This document shows positions 58,631 to 64,000 of a stretch of 64,000 nt of DNA, piece by piece. A program made the translations under genes and the position numbers. The notes beneath the pieces are model-generated. The model was not told the DNA's origin and ran no database searches. It saw only the letters and a program-made list of their open reading frames with translations. Positions within the stretch are counted from its first letter, which is position 1. Each line of letters starts with the position of its first letter. Source of the stretch: an uncultured Winogradskyella sp. (lineage in GTDB: Bacteria > Bacteroidota > Bacteroidia > Flavobacteriales > Flavobacteriaceae); the NCBI RefSeq assembly GCF_947496485.1, contig NZ_CANMCZ010000007.1, positions 116,796 to 180,795 of the forward strand. Direction: 5' to 3'.

Positions 58631-60610
58631 TTATTCTTTATCATCACAAGATTTACCATTTAAACTTGTAATAATAAACTCACTACGCCTATTTAATTGG
58701 TGTTCTTCTTGAGAACAACTAGACTCGTTTGTTGGTTCGCAGCCACAATCGTTTACTAATCTCGACTCACCATAACCTTTAGCAGTTAAACGCTCTTCTG
58801 CTATACCTTTGCTTATTAAATATTGACGGGTAGATTGTGCCCTTCTATCTGATAACTTTTCATTATAAGAAGCTGGTCCTCTACAATCTGTATGAGAACG
58901 AATGTCAATGGTCATTGTTGGGTATTTATTTAATACTGCTAATACCTTCTGTACCTCAATTTCAGCATCATATCTAATATTAGATTTATCAAAATCAAAA
59001 TAAATTATAGGAATATCTAGAATCTTAGCTAAATCATCACATGGATTAATTTCAATTTCATCTTTCTCTAACAATAATTGTAGTTTTAATTCTTGCTTTC
59101 TATTTGGTGTTGTAAAACGTTTTTCATCAGAAGCATACGTTTCCTTTTCTCCCCTTATTAGATATTCTTTTTCACATTCTAATTCAAATTGAAAAGCAGC
59201 ATCAGCACCTACAGTTTTACGTTCTAATTCATTCCCTTCTGCATCAAATAAAATGACTGTTGCATTAGTTATTAACTCATCAGTCTTTTTATCTTGGACA
59301 ATTCCTTCAACTATCTGTTCGCACTCTGGTATTTCAAACGTATAAATATCATCGCTTCCCTTGCCTCCTTCTCTATTAGAACTAAAATAAACACGTTCTG
59401 TAACTAAGTTTTCATAATATCCAAAATCATCAAAAGCACTATTGACAGGTTCACCAATATTTTTGATAGAAAAGTTTTTATTAGAACCAATAAATTTCTG
59501 GTCTAGACCTTCAGAGACGAATACATCTAATCCTCCTAAACCAGGAAATCCTGTTGAAGAATAATATAAATCACCGTTAGTATTCATAAAAGGAAATGAT
59601 TCTTGACCTTCAGTGTTTATAGATGTTCCTAAATTTTCTGGTTCTCCTAAAGTCCCATCATCATTTACATCTACAACAAAAATATCAGATTGACCATATG
59701 TACCTGGCATATCTGATGCAAAATACAATTTAGTACCAGTAACATTTAAGGTAGGGTGTGCAACACTATAATCCTCACTATTAAAATGAATTTTATGAAT
59801 CTCATCCCAAGAACCGTCTTCGCTCAATGTAGCTCTGTATAATTGAAGTCTATTTATTCCTGTATCATCTTCCTTATATCTTAACCTAAAGAAATTATTT
59901 CTAGTGAAGAACATGTACTTACCATTAGGTGAAAATACAGCACTAGACTCGTGAAATTTGGTGTTTACTTTACCTTCAATTTCTTTAACTTCACCGTAGG
60001 ATGTACTATCTATTTTTTCAACTATGTACAAGTCTAAATAAGGTTCTTCATTCCATCTGTATTTACGACCACCACCTCTTGCTGAAGCAAATACAATTCC
60101 GTTTTCAAATTCTGTAGTTCCAAAATCTGATAATTCAGTATTAAACTCTAAGTTTATGATTTCAATATCATCTCTACTTATCTTTTCTATTGTTGATTTA
60201 TAATCAACTTTAGACACAAATGCTTTACCTCTTAAGTCATCAGGTTTTAAATCATTGAATTTTTTCATCCATTTATCTGAACCCTCATAATCCTTAATAC
60301 CTTTGAGAGCTAGTGCATATCTGAAATAATACTCTGGATCTATAACTTCTCCCATTGCCATTAATTCACCATACCACTTAGCAGCATTTTCCATTTCATT
60401 TCTGAAATAAAATGAATTTCCTAGTTTCTGAAATAAATCTACAGACTTATAACCTTTTTTTGCAACTTCTAATAAAACCTCACTTGTTTTGACGTAAGCA
60501 AAATCTCTGTAGTCATCTTTAACACTTTGTATTTTTCCATTTTGAGCAAATACTGTAAAAGAAAATACTAATACAAACGTTAATAAAATATATTTAGTAA
60601 TTGTTTTCAT
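58631..60610 (-). CDS. OmpA family outer-membrane protein with TPR and PD40 repeats (PorE-like)
   Basis: A 659-residue exported protein. The start at MKTITKYILLTFVLVFSFTVFAQ is preferred; the ATG at 60667 lacks a signal. TPR-like N-terminal helices (LGNSFYFRNEMENAAKWYGELMA, YYFRYALALKGIKDYEGSDKW) are followed by WD40/PD40 beta-propeller repeats (SAVFSPNGKYMFFTRN, SNREGGKGSDDIYTF), a carboxypeptidase-like domain, and a C-terminal OmpA domain (YFDFDKSNI, IRSHTDCRGPASYNEKLSDRRAQSTRQYL, SRLVNDCG). This order matches PorE-type T9SS accessory proteins that bind peptidoglycan. It is 10 bp after the PorP/SprF-like gene. Confidence 0.9.
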   Translation of the reverse strand: MKTITKYILLTFVLVFSFTVFAQNGKIQSVKDDYRDFAYVKTSEVLLEVAKKGYKSVDLFQKLGNSFYFRNEMENAAKWYGELMAMGEVIDPEYYFRYALALKGIKDYEGSDKWMKKFNDLKPDDLRGKAFVSKVDYKSTIEKISRDDIEIINLEFNTELSDFGTTEFENGIVFASARGGGRKYRWNEEPYLDLYIVEKIDSTSYGEVKEIEGKVNTKFHESSAVFSPNGKYMFFTRNNFFRLRYKEDDTGINRLQLYRATLSEDGSWDEIHKIHFNSEDYSVAHPTLNVTGTKLYFASDMPGTYGQSDIFVVDVNDDGTLGEPENLGTSINTEGQESFPFMNTNGDLYYSSTGFPGLGGLDVFVSEGLDQKFIGSNKNFSIKNIGEPVNSAFDDFGYYENLVTERVYFSSNREGGKGSDDIYTFEIPECEQIVEGIVQDKKTDELITNATVILFDAEGNELERKTVGADAAFQFELECEKEYLIRGEKETYASDEKRFTTPNRKQELKLQLLLEKDEIEINPCDDLAKILDIPIIYFDFDKSNIRYDAEIEVQKVLAVLNKYPTMTIDIRSHTDCRGPASYNEKLSDRRAQSTRQYLISKGIAEERLTAKGYGESRLVNDCGCEPTNESSCSQEEHQLNRRSEFIITSLNGKSCDDKE

Positions 60611-60620
60611 AATCTTATTT

Positions 60621-61550
60621 TTAGAAGAATCGTGGTGATAAAATTCTACCCAATCTCTTAACTTCAAATCTTAAAGTAATTTCGTGTGTTCCACTATTAT
60701 AGTTATTTAATCCAGTTGTGGTCATATCATAGCTGTATCCAACAAACATGCCAGGCGTGACTTGCAAACCTGCCAAAGCACTAAAGGAATCGTCCCATCT
60801 CCAAGCTAAACCTAAAGTAAAATTCTTTTGAAACCATAAATTAGCAGATACATCTGCAATTAATGGCGCACCAGCCACACCTTTAATTAAAAAGGCTGGT
60901 TTCAATTCTGTTGTTTCACTTATATTAAATACATAGCCACCAATAGCAAAAAAATGCATACGTTCAGTAGCTAATGAAACTTGAACATCATCATAATGCT
61001 CTGTCTCTAAAAAATTAGGGACTGCTAAACCTAAATACCATTTTCTAGTATGCATGTATAAACCTGCTCCTATAGTTGGAGACCATGTACTTAAATTATC
61101 TGCAAATGTAGGGTCACCAACTTGCTGAATAACACCTAACGACCAATCTGATTGTAAGTTATGAAAACCCCCTTTTACCCCAAATGACAATTTTAAATCA
61201 TTAGCGTTTAATGGAATTGTATACGAAAAATTAGCATCTATAAAAGTTTCCTTTACAGGGCCTAAAGCATCGTTTACAATATTTAATCCTAAACCAATGC
61301 GCTCATTACGTAAAGGGGAATGAATTCCTAAGGATTGTGTTTGTGGTGCTCCATCAATACCTACCCATTGACTTCTATGTAAACCAACCACACTTAGTGT
61401 TTCTCTTTGACCTGCATAGGCAGGGTTGACACTTAGCGTATTGTACATATAATGTGTGTACTGTGGATCTTGTTGTGCAAAACTATTAGCACTAAGTATA
61501 GTAAATACTAAAACTATTAATCCTTTTACTAGTGATGATTTATGTATCAT
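60621..61550 (-). CDS. PorP/SprF family T9SS outer-membrane protein
   Basis: A 309-residue beta-barrel protein with a signal peptide (IVLVFTILSANSFAQ) and the PorP/SprF signature QDPQYTHYMYNTLSVNPAYAGQRE, GLHRSQWVGIDGAPQTQSLGIHSPL, and ASLAGLQVTPGMFVGYSYDMTTTGLN-type barrel end. In Flavobacterium, SprF is needed for secretion of its adjacent adhesin SprB through the type IX system. Here the gene lies 32 bp downstream of the giant adhesin, so it is probably its dedicated secretion partner (family knowledge plus inference). Confidence 0.92.
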   Translation of the reverse strand: MIHKSSLVKGLIVLVFTILSANSFAQQDPQYTHYMYNTLSVNPAYAGQRETLSVVGLHRSQWVGIDGAPQTQSLGIHSPLRNERIGLGLNIVNDALGPVKETFIDANFSYTIPLNANDLKLSFGVKGGFHNLQSDWSLGVIQQVGDPTFADNLSTWSPTIGAGLYMHTRKWYLGLAVPNFLETEHYDDVQVSLATERMHFFAIGGYVFNISETTELKPAFLIKGVAGAPLIADVSANLWFQKNFTLGLAWRWDDSFSALAGLQVTPGMFVGYSYDMTTTGLNNYNSGTHEITLRFEVKRLGRILSPRFF

Positions 61551-61582
61551 TTTAATATATTTTATATTCAGTAATAATTAGT

Positions 61583-64000
61583 TTATCTGTTAATGTATAA
61601 CCATCCAACTCTTGGATCTGAGCCATCACCTAGATCGAGAACATAATAATATGTACCTACTGGTAATTTTTCAGATTGATTAATCACAGCTCTTCCGTTA
61701 GAAGTACCATCCCAATCATTTAAATATCCTTTTTTAGAATAAACTATATTTCCCCATCTGTTATAAACTTCTAGTATATTATCTGGATATCGCTCTATAC
61801 AATCAATCACGAAATTTTCATTAACGCCATCACCATTTGGTGAAAATTCATTGTAGATGGTTAAGCAAATTGGATCAACTTCCGCACTGTCTTCATTGTT
61901 ACCAGGATTAACATCATTACCTCCTACAGAACTTTGTACAAATGCCGTGTTTAAGTAATCACCAAACCCTAATACTTCAACAGTAATTTGTAGAATCTCT
62001 ACTTGATCAGGATTTAATTGAGCAATGGTCCACTCTCCATCAAAGTCAGAATATGTTCCTGCTGTTGTTATAGCTGAAACAAATACATATCCACTTGGTA
62101 TTTGTTCATTAATTACAATATCGGTGGCTGTAACATTACCAATGTTTGCCACTTCTATAGTAAATATAACTTCAGACCCAATTGCAGGTTGCAATTCATC
62201 AACCGTTTTAACGACTTCTAAATCATAAATTGAATTTAATATTACGACAGTAGGATCATCCGGTTCACCATCACCATTATCATCATTATCATTGGTGTCA
62301 TTTGGATCGTCACTAGTATCTCTAACATCATCCGTTGGATCAGTTATATCACCTCTAGGTCCTTCAGCGTTAACAGAAGCTGAATTTGTTACACTACCAA
62401 CATCTAAGTCAGCTTGAGTAATCTCATATGTTGCAGTAAATGTTGTAGCATCAATTTCACCAGGAACTAACTGGGCAATAGGTCCACCCATTAAATTAAT
62501 ACCAGGTAACACATCTTGGACTTCAATATTTGTTAGCGTAACATTTCCTGTATTCTCTACAATAAACACATATGATATAATATCACCTAAACTTCCAGCT
62601 ATTCCATCACCATTGGTGTCTGCTAAAGGTAATGATGTCTTTATTAAGCTGATTCTCGCATCTTCAGGAAGGTCTGTTATTGTTGGATCATCATCACTAG
62701 TCGCATCCGTTGGATCATCACTATCATCTGTTACTGGATTTCCGTTTGGATCCGTTCCATCTACTGTAGCTTGGTTCGTTACAAATCCAGCATCTAAATC
62801 ATCTTGAGTAATTGTATATGTTGCCGTGTAAACTATCGTACCTATTCCAACAACCATATCCTCTAGGTCTGCTTCACCATCTTCATCACTTCCCCCACTA
62901 ACATATGTTGGTGTTGGTAAAATGCCTGTGCCTGTAAAGTTTGCAGCACTCTCATTAACACTTACATCAAATATTGTTACATCACCCGTATTTGTGACAG
63001 TATATGTATAGGTAATAATATCCCCAGCACTTGCTACACCATCAGCTCCTAAATCTAAGCTACTTGCCTTAGTAATACTTAATTCTGGATTTGTTGGTAT
63101 AATTATTACCGTTGGATCATTTGTTGGATCATTATCAGGGTCTGGTCCATCTGTTAGCTCATCACCATTATCACTGATGTCACTTACATCATCAGTACCC
63201 ATTGGACTGTCTCCTGTTGCAGTTGCGCTATTTTCTATCACGCCTGCATCAACATCATCCTGATCTACATTATAGGTCACTGTTGCCGCACCTATCTCAC
63301 CTGGTAATAATATACTTGGAACTATAGATAAACCTGTCGTACCTGTTAAAGGATCATCGATAGTAATATTGCTGACCGTTACATTACCAGTGTTTTCCAC
63401 ACTGAATGTATAGGTTAACTCATCTCCTAAACTTATACCAGTTGGTGCAACATCATTACTTATTACTACTGTCTTAGTTAAGGTAAGCTCTGCATTTGGC
63501 GCTAAGTTCGTTCGTGTTGGATCTTCTGTTGGATCCGTGCCTGCATCTGGACCATCTACTGTCTCATTGTTCGGTATTGGATCATTGTCTGGGTCCACGT
63601 CCGTATCAGATACATCCGTAACATCATCTGTACCACTTGGACTGTCTCCTGTTGCACTCGCACTGTTCTCTACATAACCATTAGCGATGTCTGCTGCGGT
63701 GATCACTTTTCGTACCGTAAAGGTCGCACTCGCTCCTGCTGCTAAACTAACGATTGGATTCGTCCCTGTTAAGAACGTTACATCTGCATCCGTAACTACG
63801 ATATCGGTAATCGTTACATTGCCTGTGTTCTCTACTGTAATCGTATAATCTATTGTATCATCTAATAAACCTGCCGCTCCTGCTGATGTAATCACTCCAT
63901 CGGTCGTCTTGGTTACTGTGAGTTCTGCATTTGGCGCTAAGTTCGTTCGTGTTGGATCTTCTGTTGGATCCGTGCCTGCATCTGGACCATCTACTGTCTC
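61583..64000 (-). CDS. Giant DUF11-repeat adhesin with gliding-motility C-terminal domain (5' end beyond window)
   Basis: At least 805 residues; the frame stays open to the window edge, so the start lies outside. It is built of DUF11-like immunoglobulin-fold repeats of about 145 residues, each with a V-x-NTGNVT core ([85 protein letters not shown]) joined by Asp-rich linkers ([20 protein letters not shown]) likely to bind calcium. It ends in a type B T9SS/gliding-motility C-terminal domain ([43 protein letters not shown]). Exported by the type IX system with the adjacent PorP/SprF-like protein; it probably mediates surface attachment or gliding. Confidence 0.92.
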   Translation of the reverse strand, partial: ETVDGPDAGTDPTEDPTRTNLAPNAELTVTKTTDGVITSAGAAGLLDDTIDYTITVENTGNVTITDIVVTDADVTFLTGTNPIVSLAAGASATFTVRKVITAADIANGYVENSASATGDSPSGTDDVTDVSDTDVDPDNDPIPNNETVDGPDAGTDPTEDPTRTNLAPNAELTLTKTVVISNDVAPTGISLGDELTYTFSVENTGNVTVSNITIDDPLTGTTGLSIVPSILLPGEIGAATVTYNVDQDDVDAGVIENSATATGDSPMGTDDVSDISDNGDELTDGPDPDNDPTNDPTVIIIPTNPELSITKASSLDLGADGVASAGDIITYTYTVTNTGDVTIFDVSVNESAANFTGTGILPTPTYVSGGSDEDGEADLEDMVVGIGTIVYTATYTITQDDLDAGFVTNQATVDGTDPNGNPVTDDSDDPTDATSDDDPTITDLPEDARISLIKTSLPLADTNGDGIAGSLGDIISYVFIVENTGNVTLTNIEVQDVLPGINLMGGPIAQLVPGEIDATTFTATYEITQADLDVGSVTNSASVNAEGPRGDITDPTDDVRDTSDDPNDTNDNDDNGDGEPDDPTVVILNSIYDLEVVKTVDELQPAIGSEVIFTIEVANIGNVTATDIVINEQIPSGYVFVSAITTAGTYSDFDGEWTIAQLNPDQVEILQITVEVLGFGDYLNTAFVQSSVGGNDVNPGNNEDSAEVDPICLTIYNEFSPNGDGVNENFVIDCIERYPDNILEVYNRWGNIVYSKKGYLNDWDGTSNGRAVINQSEKLPVGTYYYVLDLGDGSDPRVGWLYINR
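63489..63565. repeat. 77-bp perfect repeat, copy 1
   Basis: Identical over 77 bp to 63924-64000, at a distance of exactly 435 bp (145 codons). It encodes the Asp/Pro-rich linker around [20 protein letters not shown]. Identity at silent sites shows recent duplication or gene conversion. Confidence 0.95.
63924..64000. repeat. 77-bp perfect repeat, copy 2, cut by the window edge
   Basis: Second copy of the linker repeat at 63489-63565. The match runs right to the last base, so the repeat array continues outside the window and the true repeat may be longer. Confidence 0.95.

Overview
The window is an AT-rich (about one third G+C by eye) chromosomal segment of a marine-type member of the Flavobacteriaceae (Bacteroidota). 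The evidence is gene content and order: rpmB-rpmG-DUF4295-ftsY, type IX secretion (T9SS) sorting domains, a PorP/SprF-like protein, TonB-dependent receptors with carboxypeptidase-like plugs, almost no Shine-Dalgarno sequences, and a promoter of the Bacteroidota TTTG-N19-TAnnTTTG type. The genus cannot be fixed from the sequence alone. No rRNA, tRNA, CRISPR array, complete insertion sequence or prophage was seen.

Layout. 1-7.7 kb (minus strand): start of ftsY, ribosomal genes rpmG and rpmB with their promoter and terminator, a tightly packed exonuclease-FAH hydrolase-Hpt-cinA unit, one accessory secreted protein beside a multi-hairpin repeat element, a 2-oxoacid dehydrogenase E2, and a glycosyltransferase that seems to start at CTG. 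7.7-19 kb: recR, a large T9SS-secreted BNR-repeat protein, a sodium/solute symporter, a VCBS/ASPIC lipoprotein, a CoA-binding protein and a TonB-dependent receptor. 19.2-23.4 kb (minus): a three-gene unit of KAS III, an ATP-grasp/short-chain-dehydrogenase fusion and a polysaccharide-lyase-like lipoprotein. 23.5-28 kb: an exported S9 peptidase and htpG. 28-33.3 kb is a patchwork downstream of htpG: surface lipoproteins, a LytTR regulator, a serine hydrolase and a Tim44-like protein, separated by related terminators and containing a decayed copy of the htpG 3' end.

33.4-43.8 kb: a Crp-like regulator, a Tat-exported NAD-dependent epimerase with a MOSC protein, full-length pyruvate carboxylase, methyltransferases (including rlmF) and a DEAD-box helicase. 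43.8-49.9 kb: membrane proteins and an ECF sigma factor with a two-TM partner. The sigma gene is divergent from a small membrane-protein gene, and both carry the same TGTAACC-N16-CGTC promoter. A DoxX-like protein, an MFS transporter and a D-Ala-D-Ala dipeptidase follow. 49.9-56.2 kb: AlkB, an alpha/beta hydrolase lacking its nucleophile serine, an SPFH/small membrane protein/DUF4177/ribbon-helix-helix operon with a candidate operator, a DUF819 transporter, a DUF4369 lipoprotein and a GNAT enzyme.

56.3-64 kb (minus): manA, queD and idi, then a surface module of a giant DUF11-repeat adhesin (5' end outside the window), a PorP/SprF-like protein and an OmpA-family protein.

Most of the window is ordinary core chromosome. 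The best leads are the divergent ECF promoter pair, the htpG-derived duplication landscape, the hydrolase with glycine at the nucleophile position, the ATP-grasp/SDR fusion locus, and the palindromic operator candidates upstream of the hydrolase and SPFH operons.
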